A stretch of DNA of 64,000 bases, taken from NCBI GenBank assembly GCA_963082975.1, contig OY720346.1, forward strand, positions 25,910,720-25,974,719, in the 5' to 3' direction. This document shows positions 46,969 through 57,365 of this stretch, piece after piece. The notes beneath the pieces were generated by a model. That model worked only from the letters and a program-made list of their open reading frames with translations, was not told where the DNA came from and did not search any database. Within the stretch, counting starts at the first letter, position 1. Every line of letters starts with the position of its first letter. The translations under genes and the position numbers were made by a program. Source of the stretch: Labia minor (lineage: Eukaryota > Arthropoda > Insecta > Dermaptera > Spongiphoridae).

Positions 46969-47175
46969 TTAAAATATCAGTTAACCGGAAGTAGCACTTT
47001 ATTCTATATATACATATATATATATAAATGTTACCAAATATCAAATTTTACACCAATAAACTAATACGAACTGGCACTTTATCAATACCAAGTTTACACA
47101 TTCTAAATATTCATTCACAACTTTTTATACCTATTTATATGCGGGAAAGTCTAGGGGCGGACACTCCCGCTTATT

Positions 47176-47617
47176 TCAATAAAAGTCGATTATATTTGTT
47201 GTTGTTAGAACTATTAAATTAATATTGATGTTATTTTCATTAAGTTTAATATATTTTTCAACAGGAAATAGAATAAAAAAATAGAATTTAAATTTTATGA
47301 TCCTCGTTTCTTGCTTTATTCAAATTCGTAATTTTATAATTCATTTAATCTTGATTTGATTATTTGATATTTAATTTTTTTAATAATTAAAAGATATAAT
47401 TTTTCGATAAATATTTTTTTTTATTAAAAAAATTAAATTACTTATTTCTTATTAATATTTAAATTACAATGTAAAATAAAAATACAAATTTATATGAATT
47501 TTATTAATAAATATTGAAATAATAATTTTCATTAATGTTATATTAATTTTTAATTGATTTTAATTATTTATTTTTGGACAACATTTTTTTTTAAACAATC
47601 TTTTTATAATCTTCTAA
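47176..47617. other. A+T-rich noncoding stretch
   Basis: Nothing recognised. Confidence 0.5.
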
Positions 47618-47662
47618 GTGAGAACTTTCGAGTTCCGTAGAGCCACAGAGATAGATAGAATG
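47618..47662 (+). repeat. LINE 3' terminal tail
   Basis: GAGAACTTTCGAGTTCCGTA followed by GAGCCACAGAGATAGATAG: the extreme 3' end seen at 31366-31402, here 5'-truncated to about 45 bp, ending in GATA units. Confidence 0.7.
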
Positions 47663-47664
47663 AC

Positions 47665-48230
47665 ATACAATGGAACATCGGGTTACGAGTTTTTCGGTTA
47701 ACGAGCTTCAGTCCTCTTTCTGTTTACGAGTAAAATTTGCATTTGTAAGACCACTTTTGTCAGGAATTTTTTTTCCTCTAAACCAGAGGTGGCCAACCCA
47801 AATGATCTTGCGGGCCACTTTGGAAATGCATCATAACTTCGCGGGCCGCATATAAAATTATACATACTTACCCATTTTAGATATTGTTTGGTGTGACAAA
47901 TTGAAAAATAATGAATTTTTATTATGTTTACTATTATTTTTACATATAAACATATATAATATAATAATAATGATAAAAGTGTGATGAATCTCGCGGGCCG
48001 TAAAAATGTTTACGGCGGGCCGCATGCGGCCCGCTGGCCGCGGGTTGGCCACCCCTGCTCTAAACTAACAAATAAAAGAATTTGTAAAAGAAAACTATCC
48101 TGATGAAACAGCAGCTCTAAGGGCTATTAATTTATTTGAAAATGTTATAAAGTTACATTTCAATTCCTTGCCAAAAAGTGTCGTCAAATTCAGTTGTCAA
48201 TTTCTAAAGCAGACAAGATTTTTTCATTAA
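47665..48230 (+). mobile_element. pogo/Tigger-like relic split by a hAT MITE
   Basis: The left part (47665-47783) reads ACAATGGAACATCGGGTTAC, then TTTTTCGGTTAACGAGC and CTGTTTACGAGT, resembling the TGGAACCTCGGTTAACGA-type ends of Tigger/pogo elements with repeated TACGAG/AACGAG words. After the hAT insertion (47784-48057) the plus strand encodes KEFVKENYPDETAALRAINL, FENVIKLHFNSL and CQFLKQTRFF ending at TAA 48228-48230, like the C-terminus of Tigger transposases (acidic-basic N-F-x-D-x-x-x-x-HF...QTSLDRF pattern). The catalytic part is absent. Family assignment is from motif resemblance only. Confidence 0.5.
47784..48057. mobile_element. hAT-type MITE with perfect 8-bp target duplication
   Basis: The left terminus CAGAGGTGGCCAACCC and right terminus GGGTTGGCCACCCCTG are inverted repeats starting CAG. 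CTCTAAAC flanks both sides exactly (47776-47783, 48058-48065), a hAT-size duplication. The interior is unusually G+C-rich near the ends (GCGGGCCGCATGCGGCCCGC forms a near-perfect hairpin at about 48016-48035), with several GCGGGCC words. 274 bp, no coding capacity. Confidence 0.9.
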
Positions 48231-48450
48231 TTATTTCTATGGCCTTAGCCAACTTCTTCGAGTTACTTTGCTTCGGTATATAAGGCCTGTATGTTTGTTC
48301 CATGTAACCGTATTCAGCTATGGTCTTTTCTAATACATTCTTTAGATCTGTAATCATTGGATCTTCTTCATTTCATTCTAACTCTTGTTCTATATGCCTA
48401 TAAGGTTGCTTTGGCCACCTAAAGGGTTTGTGAACCAATTGACTATCGGC
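48231..48450 (-). pseudogene. Unidentified coding-like fragment
   Basis: A minus-strand frame from about 48450 reads PADSQLVHKPFRWPKQPYRH, IEQELE, a TGA, then NEEDPMITDLKNVLEKTIAE, YGYMEQTYRPYIPKQSNSKK and LAKAIEIINEKI. The acidic/basic mix and a single stop in ~75 codons suggest a decayed protein, possibly from a transposable element. I recognise no family. It lies antisense to and directly beyond the pogo-like relic. Confidence 0.3.
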
Positions 48451-49271
48451 TGGTTATTAAAAGTATTCTATGAAGAAGATATATTCACTTTTGTTCTATT
48501 TTCCAGCCAACAATTCAATGGATCAAAAAATAACAATATACATATAAATATTAATATAATAAATTTATTGTCGAAATTTACAAATCAATTGGCAATTATA
48601 TTAGTACATAATCAAAATATTTTAAATATTGCCATTTCTGGATATTAAATTAAAATATTAATATAAAATTATACTATATTAAACTAATATTTATTTTTAT
48701 ATTTTAACTAAATTAAACATGTTTTATTAATAGTATATCCATTCATTATAATTGTATTTTGAAAACAGCAACCCATGGGAAAAATTTCTTATTAATAGTA
48801 ACCATTTGCCTTTCACAGCTGAAATCACAAACGAAAATATTAAATAAAGTATAAACTTTTATAAATATACGTACATTTATTTTAATTATTTTAAACAGAA
48901 AAGCTGATTAATTTTTTTTTTAAATTTTATAAGTTGGATTCAATCTTATTTATAATTCATCTTTCATCTTCTTTCATTTAATAAATATAAGTAGATTATA
49001 GGAGCATACAAGCAGGTAGTATTTGGCAAATGAGGTAAATTTGTTTACATATTCGAGTATCGTTTATATAATTAGAATAATTAATTGAATATGTGATAAA
49101 AATAAAAATTTCGGGTCAGAAGAAGAATATTTGAATGGATTCAATTTTACATTTATAATTTTGATTAATGTAAAAGGATTAAAGAAATATTAAAATTTGT
49201 TCATATTTACCAAATGGAAACCAAAAAAAAAATTAATTGCAAATATTAAATGCTGTTTGAAAAAAAGATTC
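48451..49271. other. A+T-rich noncoding stretch
   Basis: Nothing recognised. Confidence 0.5.
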
Positions 49272-50007
49272 AGAAATTATGATATATTATAGAAATTAAC
49301 TGCAAATAAGAAATTTAAATGGTTATAATGATTTGAAATTGTTCATTTTTACGATTAAACTTAATTTAAATTCTTAGATTACATATATGTATATTGAAAT
49401 AATTGTACAGTTTTGTAGATACAGATGATCTTTCATTTAGAAAGCTTAAATAGGAATGCTCCATATTTTCGTTGCTAAGTTCAAAAATAGAATAAATTTT
49501 GGAGTGGGGGTACCTACTTGTCGCTAGTAACTAGAAAAATAGAAACTATTTCTATATCCATTCGACTAACCATTCTACTAATCTACAAGTAGCTGTGATG
49601 CCACAAAAATGGTGTGAGAAGTTATTACTAATGGCAAGAACTAAGAATTATGATATATTATAAAAATCAACTGCAAATAAGAAATTTATATGGTTAGAAT
49701 GATTTGAATTTGTTAATTTTTACGATTAAACTTAATTTAAATTTCTACATTAAATCTATGTATATTGAAATAATTGTACAATTTTCAAGAAACGGATGAT
49801 CTGCAATTTATATTGCTTAAATAGGAATCATAGGAATGATTCATATTTTGGTTGCTAAGTTCAAAAATCAGCGGGAATAGAATAAATTTTGGTGTAGGGG
49901 GGTGCCTACTTGTCACTATTCGACTCTACTCTCTATTCTACTACGCTACAAGTAGATGTGACCTCACAAAAATGGTGTTAGGAGTTAGTACTCATGCTAA
50001 GAACTAA
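49272..50007. repeat. Tandem duplication, two diverged ~370-bp units
   Basis: Unit 1 (49272-49643) and unit 2 (49644-50007) share in order GAATTATGATATATTATA, AACTGCAAATAAGAAATTTA, TTTTTACGATTAAACTTAAT, TATATTGAAATAATTGTACA, TTAAATAGGAAT, GTTGCTAAGTTCAAAAAT, GAATAAATTTTGG, CCTACTTGTC, CTACAAGTAG, CACAAAAATGGTGT and AAGAACTAAG. Substitutions and small indels show it is old. The unit matches no element class I know and has no frame. Confidence 0.85.
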
Positions 50008-50029
50008 GCCCGTGTAAACTAGGCTTGAA

Positions 50030-50165
50030 GATGGTTGTCCCATGAAAGCTGGTACCAGATTTTGTTCTGCGGCAATTATTCTATTTTCCCACTCCCCTCT
50101 CGAATGAATGACCATCCACCATTCGCAGGAGGCCGCGCCTGATAGAGGGTCCGACAAACCCCCAC
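50030..50165. other. High-complexity island
   Basis: Contains TGAAGATGGTTGTCCCATGA, GAAAGCTGGTACCAG, CGAATGAATGACCATCC and GCAGGAGGCCGCGCCTGATA. No frame or repeat membership seen; followed by an (ATT)n tract (50167-50194). Candidate conserved element. Confidence 0.3.
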
Positions 50166-50194
50166 CCCTGATTATTATTATTATTATTATTATT

Positions 50195-52069
50195 AAATAT
50201 TCTCAATTTTTATTCTTACTAAGTGATTACCTCTTAATTATATTTCATATCTCACATAAATGTCTGTTAATGTAAATTCAACACATTTCGGTAGAATCGA
50301 GAAAACAACCGGAATATACTTGTTACTCTTATCTTTATTAAAATTAAATAATAATTCATATAACATTAATAAATCTCACCAATGTTAGATTATCTTTCAT
50401 TAACCATCAAGGCTGTGATTGCAAAAAAACAACAACAAAAAAAAATAAATCAATTGCTTTTTAAAGATAAGTAACGGGAAAATAATTTACTTCCAATATC
50501 TCTAAAGTAAAAACAAATATTCATCGTTACATTAAAATTGATCTCCACTCTTCCATTATAAATATAATATTAATTTAAATTTCAAATTGATATGATAGTA
50601 GCTTACGGCTGCCGTTGGTGGAACAAATTTATTCCTATAGGCGTGGACCACAAGGGCTAGAGAGCCTAATAGAGACAACGTGGGACAGAACAAGACGGGG
50701 GTTGAGGGGCACGGAAATGGGGAGGGGTATTTATTGTCTCACTATATTATAAAATGAAATGAGAGAGAAAAACCAATTATTTATTGCCCAGACATATTCA
50801 ATTATACTAAGCTGTCATCTTGTTATACTAATAACTAATTTCTCAAAATAAAAAAGAAATATTAAAAATTAAAAAAAAAAAAAAATAATTAATAATAAAT
50901 AAATAAATAATTAATGACAAAGAAAATACAAAAAAAAAGGGGAAGTAAATTAATAAGATACCTATTTTCATTAAAAATATAAATTTAAATTTTCGAAAAT
51001 TAGACATAAAATATGAATAAATAAATAATTAATGGATTAATAATTCTATTTTTAATAATATTTCAGTAAAATAAATTTCTAAAATTTCGCAACATTATTC
51101 ATTTTATTTTCTTGTTTAGTACCCCTTGAAATAACGAAAAAGATTACCAAAACATAAATACTGTTATACTGATGATCTACCAACATAACACTGATTCGTT
51201 TTTAAATTAATAAATAATTTAAAATAACTTTTAAAACCTTTTATTACATATCATTATTTAATTCTGCCTTTTTTTTGTTATTATTTGAATTGATATTAAA
51301 TTAATGATCGTTAAATATTTTTTCTCTTAAAATAAAGAGAATTAGAACGTTCAATTTGACACCGACAGGAAATAAATCAAATATCGTTTTTTCTTATTTA
51401 ATATATATTTTTACGATCTATGTCTAAATTTCTAGAACATATCATCCAGTTTAGATCATGCACGAATTCCCATTTTTTTCTTTATATATACATATATATA
51501 TATATATATATTTCAGACAACTTTATATTAGTTATTAATTTTGAATAATTTGTAAAATGTTTTGCTCATATTTTTTTCTTATCTTCTAGAAATTTTTTTT
51601 TTAAAAATGAAAAAAATAATTGAAGGTATATCTTTCTAAGTGTTGGATAAAAATATGCAATCATTATCTCTAGAAATTCCTTTAAAGGAAAGGTATAACT
51701 AAGTATAGTAGAAATTTGATAAAATATCCATGTTAATTTTTTTTTTTTTTTTTTTTTTTGGAAACTTATAAGGATATTCTAGATGAAATCTCATTATTCA
51801 TTTGCATGATTTTAATTTAGAAAAATGTATTAATTTAAACCAGTTATTGATGATATACATATATAAGAAATATAAGATGTAAAAATTTCAACGCTTGTAT
51901 TTTTTATTTTCATTTAATTATTACAAAGCGGTTTAATGCACATACTAAACAAAAATTTAAGGATTCATAGATTAGTAAATTAATGACCAATCGTCCTTTA
52001 GGGAGGACAAGCTCTGTCCTTCTTTTGTAAGTGTCCTCCTAATTGTCCTTCTTTTTGATATCTGTCCCG
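50195..52069. other. A+T-rich noncoding stretch with one island
   Basis: A mixed-composition island at about 50600-50745 (TAGCTTACGGCTGCCGTTGG, TAGGCGTGGACCACAAGGGC, ACGTGGGACAGAACAAGACG, GGGGTTGAGGGGCACGG) is unassigned. The rest is low complexity, including A runs near 50872-50885 and a T run at 51738-51760. About 51985-52068 has repeated GTCCT/GTCCTCC words of unknown origin just before the TAC-A copy. Confidence 0.45.
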
Positions 52070-52698
52070 TTTTTACCGACCGACGATAGTAAGGGAGGTA
52101 TTGTTTTCACACCAAATTTCACATGTGGAGATTTTTACATATCTCCACGAATCATGCATTTTCTTAACAGAAAAAAGTATTTTTAGTATGATGTCTGTCC
52201 GTCCGTCCGTATAGATGTGTTCAGCTTGAACGGCTCAACGGATTTTGATGAAATCTGGTATATTTACTTAAGGCATCAGTAGGATGAATTGATCAACTTT
52301 TGGTGCAAATCCGGAAACCGGAAGTGGTAGTATTAGCGATCGACGATAGGAAGGGAAGGGTTATTTTCACACCAAATTCCACATGAGGAGATTTTTTTAT
52401 ATATCGCCACGAATCATGCACTTTGTATTGGTTTTATCCTCGGGAAAATCATATTTATTAGTTTTTTCTTGATTTAAAATTATATGACGTCATCCAGCCA
52501 TTCATGACGTCACAGTCTGGTCTTGCATATATATTATAAATAAAATAAAATTAAAAATGTTTATATTTATTATTTATGTATCCATATCTGTTTTTATTAC
52601 ATTAATAGATATATTAAAATTATTTGAAATTGTTTCTGTAGCTGGAAATTTATTTACTTCAAACCGTCGGCGGTTCGGACCTGGCCACAGGTCAACTT
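52070..52698 (+). repeat. TAC-A element, full-length copy 4
   Basis: TTTTTACCGACCGACGATAG through GGTCAACTT. Short GTCC core (about 52194-52209). ACGGATTTTGATGAAATCTG, AAACCGGAAGTGG, two modules, TGACGTCA at 52485-52492 and 52505-52512. Uninterrupted TTAACAGAAAAAAGTATTTT at about 52164-52183 gives the undisturbed sequence of the site into which another copy inserted at 53901. Confidence 0.88.
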
Positions 52699-53795
52699 AT
52701 TTGAAATATTTAGAACAAAAAGTCAAACGTTTTCTGGACTAAGCTTTTGAACATTTCCGAATTTTTTCCAAAATTTTTTTCAATATGGTTCTAAAAAAAA
52801 GGTAAAATGTCCTAATTGGTGTTTATAACATTAATGCAAATATACAAAGAAATTATTCAAAAAAAAAAAATTGATTATATAAATTTTAGATATTATTATA
52901 TAACTTGATAAAATTATTATATTCATCTATATCTAAGGGTATTTATTACTATTTTTTTACCTTTCTCTTCGTTTTATAAATTACCTGTCTTCGAGATTTC
53001 TCTCTTTGTCTTTTTACCCTAATATCTAGTTTTCCGTATAAATCATATAACTTAGAAACTAGTCAATTGATTCTTCATCTAATTTAGCAATTTATTCTTA
53101 AACATTTTAATTTTTTTTTTTCATTCTTGATATTACACAACCATATATGTCCACCTGTAGAATGTAATTTTATTGATTCTTATCTTAAGATTCTTAGATA
53201 AATATTCTCAAAACAACAAAATAACTAGATGAGACAATTTGATTAACTTGATCTTGTTATTATAATTACTTAATATTGATTTTCAATCATATTCAACTCT
53301 ATTTTATAATTTGTCTCTTAATATAAAAGTTAATATTATATTCATAGAAGAAACATTTACATATAGAAATAGCTCGAGTTGTTTTATTTTAGAATAAAAT
53401 AAAAGTGATCTTTCTTGAAACATCAATCGTAGCTTGATGGTTGGATAAATCTCCAGTTATGGTCAAAGTGATCATGAATATAAAAATCACAGATCGAACG
53501 ATTCTCAAGACTGAAAAGGGATTATCATTCTCCTACAATGGAAAACAATTAAATAGAATTTCTGATCATAACCAATTTTATTCCATATAATATAAGTATA
53601 ATAATTTATGTTCACTGAATTAAATTCGAAATGCATCAATTGAATGCTAATACTAAATTTATTAGTTGAATATAATTATAAATAGCTCAAATATTAATAT
53701 ATTAATATTGTTCTCATTAAGCATTATTATAGGGTTATGAGAAATCTTATATTCGAATTAAACATATAATACACTAATACATAAATTATAATTAG
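52699..53795. other. A+T-rich noncoding stretch
   Basis: Nothing recognised. Confidence 0.5.
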
Positions 53796-53900
53796 TTTTT
53801 ACCGACCGACGATAGTAAGGGAGGTATTGTTTTCACACCAAATTTCACATGTGGAGATTTTTACATATCTCCACGAATCATGCATTTTCTTAACAGAAAT

Positions 53901-54586
53901 AAGTTGACCTGTGGCCAGGTCCGAACCGACCGACGGTTTGAAATAAATTAATTTCCAGCTACAGAAACAATTTCAAATAATTTTCATATATCTATTAATG
54001 TAATAAAAAACAGATATGGATACATAAATAATAAATATAAACATTTTTAATTTTATTTTATTTATAATATATATGCAAGACCAGGCTGTGACGTCATGCA
54101 TGGCTGGATGACGTCATATAATTTTAAATCAAGAAAAAACTAATAAATATGATTTTTCTCGAGGATAAAACCAATACAAAGTGCATGATTCGTGGTGATA
54201 TATAAAAAAATCTCCTTTGGTGTGAAAATAACCCTTTCCTTCCTATCGTCGATCGCTAATACTACCACTTCCGGTTTCCGGAATTGCACCAAAAGATGAT
54301 CAATTCATCCCACTGATGCATTAAGTAAATATACCAAATTTCATCAAAATCGGTTGAGCCGTTCAGGCTGTACACATCTATACGGACGGACAGACGGACG
54401 GACAGACGGACGGACGGACAGACGGACGGACGGACAGACGGACGGACGGACAGACGGACAGACATCATGCTAAAAATACTTTTTTCTGTTTAGAAAATGC
54501 ATGATTCGTGGAGATATGTAAAAATCTCCACATGTGAAATTTGGTGTGAAAACAATACCTCCCTTACTATCGTCGGTCGGTAAAAA
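53901..54586 (-). repeat. TAC-A element, full-length copy 6, nested in copy 5
   Basis: AAGTTGACCTGTGGCCAGG to GGTCGGTAAAAA in the opposite orientation to its host. TGACGTCA at 54089-54096 and 54109-54116. CACTTCCGGT near 54266-54275. The core has expanded to about 80 bp of GGAC/AGAC units (54382-54463), the longest here; the Ser-Val-Arg-Pro repeat frame through it is an artefact. The first module has the same internal gap as copy 2, so these two are close relatives. Confidence 0.88.
54382..54463. repeat. (GGAC/AGAC)n minisatellite-like core
   Basis: Irregular GGACGGACAGAC arrays, the expanded version of the core that is only ~18 bp in the copy at 1305-1931. Confidence 0.95.
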
Positions 54587-55124
54587 GTATTTTTAGCATG
54601 ATGTCTGTCCGTCCGTCCGTCCGTATAGATGTGTACAGCCTGAACGGCTCAACGGATTTTGATGAAATTTGGTATATTTACTTAATGCATCAGTATGATG
54701 AATTGATCAACTTTTGGTGCAAATCCGGAAACCGGAAGTGGTAGTATTTAGCTATCGACGATAGGAAGGGAAGGGTTATTTTCACACCAAATTTCACATG
54801 AGGAGATTTTTTTACATATCACCACGAATGTATTAGTTTTATCCTCGGGAAAAATCATCTTCATTATGTTATTCTTAATTTAAAATTATAAGACGTCACC
54901 CAGCCCTTCATGACGTCACAGCCTCCTTATTATGATCACGGGCTACGCGGGTTACTTCAGCTATATATTATAAATAAAATAAAATTAAAAATATTTTTGT
55001 TCTATCTATATCTGTTTTTTATTACATTAATAGATATATTAAAATTATTTGAAATTGTTTCTGTAGCTGGAAATTAATTTACTTCAAACCGTCGGTCGGT
55101 TCGCACCTGGCCACAGGTCAACTT

Positions 55125-56760
55125 ATTATTATTTATAACAGCTTAGAATTCCATATTAGCCAGTTTACACATTAACTTATTTTGATTTTATCACATTAAT
55201 TTTTGAATTTTTGGAAAATTGGTGAGGTTTAAATTTTCATTCTCAAGTACAATAATTCATCATTTTACCACTTAGCTACTCTCTTGTTTATATTATAATT
55301 TATTTTAAAATTATTTTTTAGAATTAAAAAGGATTAAGTAAAAAAGTAAATATAATTCTTATTTTTTATTTATTTATTCATATTTCTTAATTGATGCTGA
55401 TTCATTTCGAAATGAAATAGGAAATAGAAAATGGCTGAAGAAAAATTCAATACATAGATATAAATCGTAAGAAATATATTCCCAAAATGTTTATATTTAG
55501 AAATTAATCAATTGAAATAATTTTCATCTCAATAAATTTAAAATTTGAATTATATACGGTTCACTAATTATAAATTAAAATTGAAATAAAGAATTTTTTA
55601 AATTTATTTATAAATGGAATAAATAAATATTTTATAAACGATTTCCTTTAAATGCTGACTTAAATTGATTATTTTATTTATTCTATTGCTTTCTGTATTT
55701 GAGAAAATCCTTATATGGGTTCGAGTAATATTTAATTGAAATTTACTATTCGGAAGAGGGGGACAACTTGGAGGTCTTTTTTTCAATACAAAACAACCAT
55801 GATCGCCAATAGCCTAATAAATTAGAATTTGCAATTGTCTATTTTATTCTTTGGTTATACGAATTCAATTTCCATTTTGTTGTCCTTTCTATTGAATTGA
55901 AATCACATTCTTATTATTCGTTTTAATAAAATTTATTTTTAATATCTTACAATTTTATTATCGATTGGAGAATGGAGAGGGAGCAATCCATATAATAAAT
56001 GTGCATATAATAATATGCATATAATAAATAGATAATATCTGTCCTCCCTGTTGGACAATGAAAGTATAATAAATACATTCTTATACATTCATTAGAATAC
56101 TTTCAAATAATTGAATAATAAAAAAATATTCTATACTTAACTTTTAATTAAGAGAGGTAGGAATAATTACATTTTATTTTCACATATATTACTATTAACC
56201 ACCCACATCGATCAATATTTAATCATTTATAATCAAATTAAAATGAAATAAAATAGATAATAATTATTTTAATTATAAAAAAAATATAAATATATAATTA
56301 ATTAAATATAAACATATAATAACAAAAACAATAAATGAGTAAAAAACAATTAATTAATTAAGAATAATGGAAATGTTATTTTTTCAAGTAAAATGGTATT
56401 TATATTTTAAATAATTATGAATACCTATTCATAAATCATAATTTCGGGGATATGGAGTATTGAGGCCTTAAATGAAAAATTTTTCAAAAATTGTAATAAA
56501 AATTTTAATTGAAAATAATAGTATTATTATTCATAAATTAAATAATATATCGTAATGACTCTATCTATTTTGGTTCAATGTTAATAATTTTTTTAATATA
56601 TTATTTTTCTGAAAATGAAACAATTTAACAAATTAAGTAGGCTAGATTTAATGAAAAATTAAAGAAAAATATCTGAATTGGATTAATTAACATATATTAT
56701 ATTGAAATTAAATTTAATTAATTATATAAATTATTAATTAAATTTAATCTTATATATAAT
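55125..56760. other. A+T-rich noncoding stretch
   Basis: Nothing recognised. Confidence 0.5.
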
Positions 56761-56870
56761 AAGTTGACCTGTGGCCAGGCGCAGAACCGACCGACGGTTT
56801 GAAATAAATTAATTTCCAGCTACAGAAACAATTTCAATTAATTTTAATATATCTATTAATGTAATAAAAA
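56761..56870 (-). repeat. TAC-A terminal fragment
   Basis: AAGTTGACCTGTGGCCAGG through CTATTAATGTAATAAAAA: only the GTTGACC-side 110 bp, cut off where the Helitron end begins. Confidence 0.85.
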
Positions 56871-56904
56871 CGTCTAGATGCGAAAAGCGCCTCTGAGCAG
56901 CTAG
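56871..56904 (+). mobile_element. Helitron 3' end fragment
   Basis: CGTCTAGATGCGAAAAGCGC then CTCTGAGCAGCTAG matches the terminus at 44541-44582, with CTAG at 56901-56904 followed by T. The hairpin is degraded. No matching 5' end lies nearby. Confidence 0.65.
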
Positions 56905-57365
56905 TAAATAATATTTATTAAACCAGCGCGTATTTGGCTCTTTGTTGATGGCACCACGTCACGTGCTGGCGCGTGATTGCCGGTCAACGCGTTAAAAAAT
57001 TAATTCTGGTAATTTCAGCGATTCAATCAAGCTGAAATTTTATTTTTTATATATAGCAGTTTTGTACAATTTTTAATCATGTGAACTATCAAACTAATAT
57101 CTTTCTTTTTACGGTCACGTTAGGGGAAAAAAATCAAAATGTGGTAGGTTGAGATACATTTCTCAAAAATGGATAGAAAACTACAAATTTTGAATAATGC
57201 CCATGTAACAGTTTTTTCCGTAATCTCGTATACCCCCCCCCCCCCCCACACACACATACATACACACACACAGAGACTTTTTTCTCAACCTTAGTGAAAA
57301 TGACTCAGGGACCTTCAAAACGTATATAAACATCAAAATCTCGAAATCGCGAAAATTATTTTTTT
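56905..57365 (-). repeat. TAC-B element, copy 2, left end missing
   Basis: Begins TAAATAATATTTATTAAACC exactly after the Helitron CTAG and follows the 7680-8176 copy: GTATTTGGCTCTTTGTTGAT, GATTCAATCAAGCTGAAATT, TACATTTCTCAAAAATGGAT, a poly-C/CA core (57235-57271), GGGACCTTCAAAACGTATA. It decays before the ACTATCTC hairpin. The segment is preserved further than in copy 1 at CACGTGCTGGCGCGTGATTG. Confidence 0.75.

Larger units (their letters stand above)
46108..47175 (+). repeat. TAC-C element, copy 2, interrupted by TAC-A
   Basis: The left end TACTTTCCCGCATACTTCGT folds on TAAGGGAAGTATTGG. GAGATTTCGATAGATCTTGA and CCTCCCTGAGTCGGAAAATA follow, then the (TATG)n core (46238-46291), ACTAATCAAGCTAGGACTTC, GAAATTTGGTACACCGATAT, AAAATCGGTTAACCGGAAGT, ACCAGTTTGCTTCGAGATAT and a second CTACCGGAAGTGAC. 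TAC-A is inserted at 46589-46968. After it the sequence resumes with TTAACCGGAAGTAGCACTTT and ends TATGCGGGAAAGTCTAGGGG and CACTCCCGC. ACTTTCCCGCATA is present inverted near both ends. No coding capacity. Confidence 0.8.
53796..55124 (+). repeat. TAC-A element, copy 5, split by another TAC-A
   Basis: The left part 53796-53900 (TTTTTACCGACC... to CTTAACAGAAA) and right part 54587-55124 (TATTTTTAGCATGATGTCTG... to GGTCAACTT) are one element in two pieces. The right part has GTCC core units, AAACCGGAAGTGG and one intact TGACGTCA at 54911-54918 (the partner is AGACGTCA). It also carries an extra GATCACGGGCTACGCGGGTT stretch (about 54935-54954) not seen in other copies. Confidence 0.85.

Noticed and set aside
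54262-54468. Minus-strand frame encoding repeated Ser-Val-Arg-Pro
   Set aside because: It is a translation of the GGAC/AGAC core of a TAC-A repeat.
53796-55124. CRISPR-like array suggested by repeated TAC-A termini
   Set aside because: The repeats are nested, oppositely oriented transposable elements with no regular spacer length.
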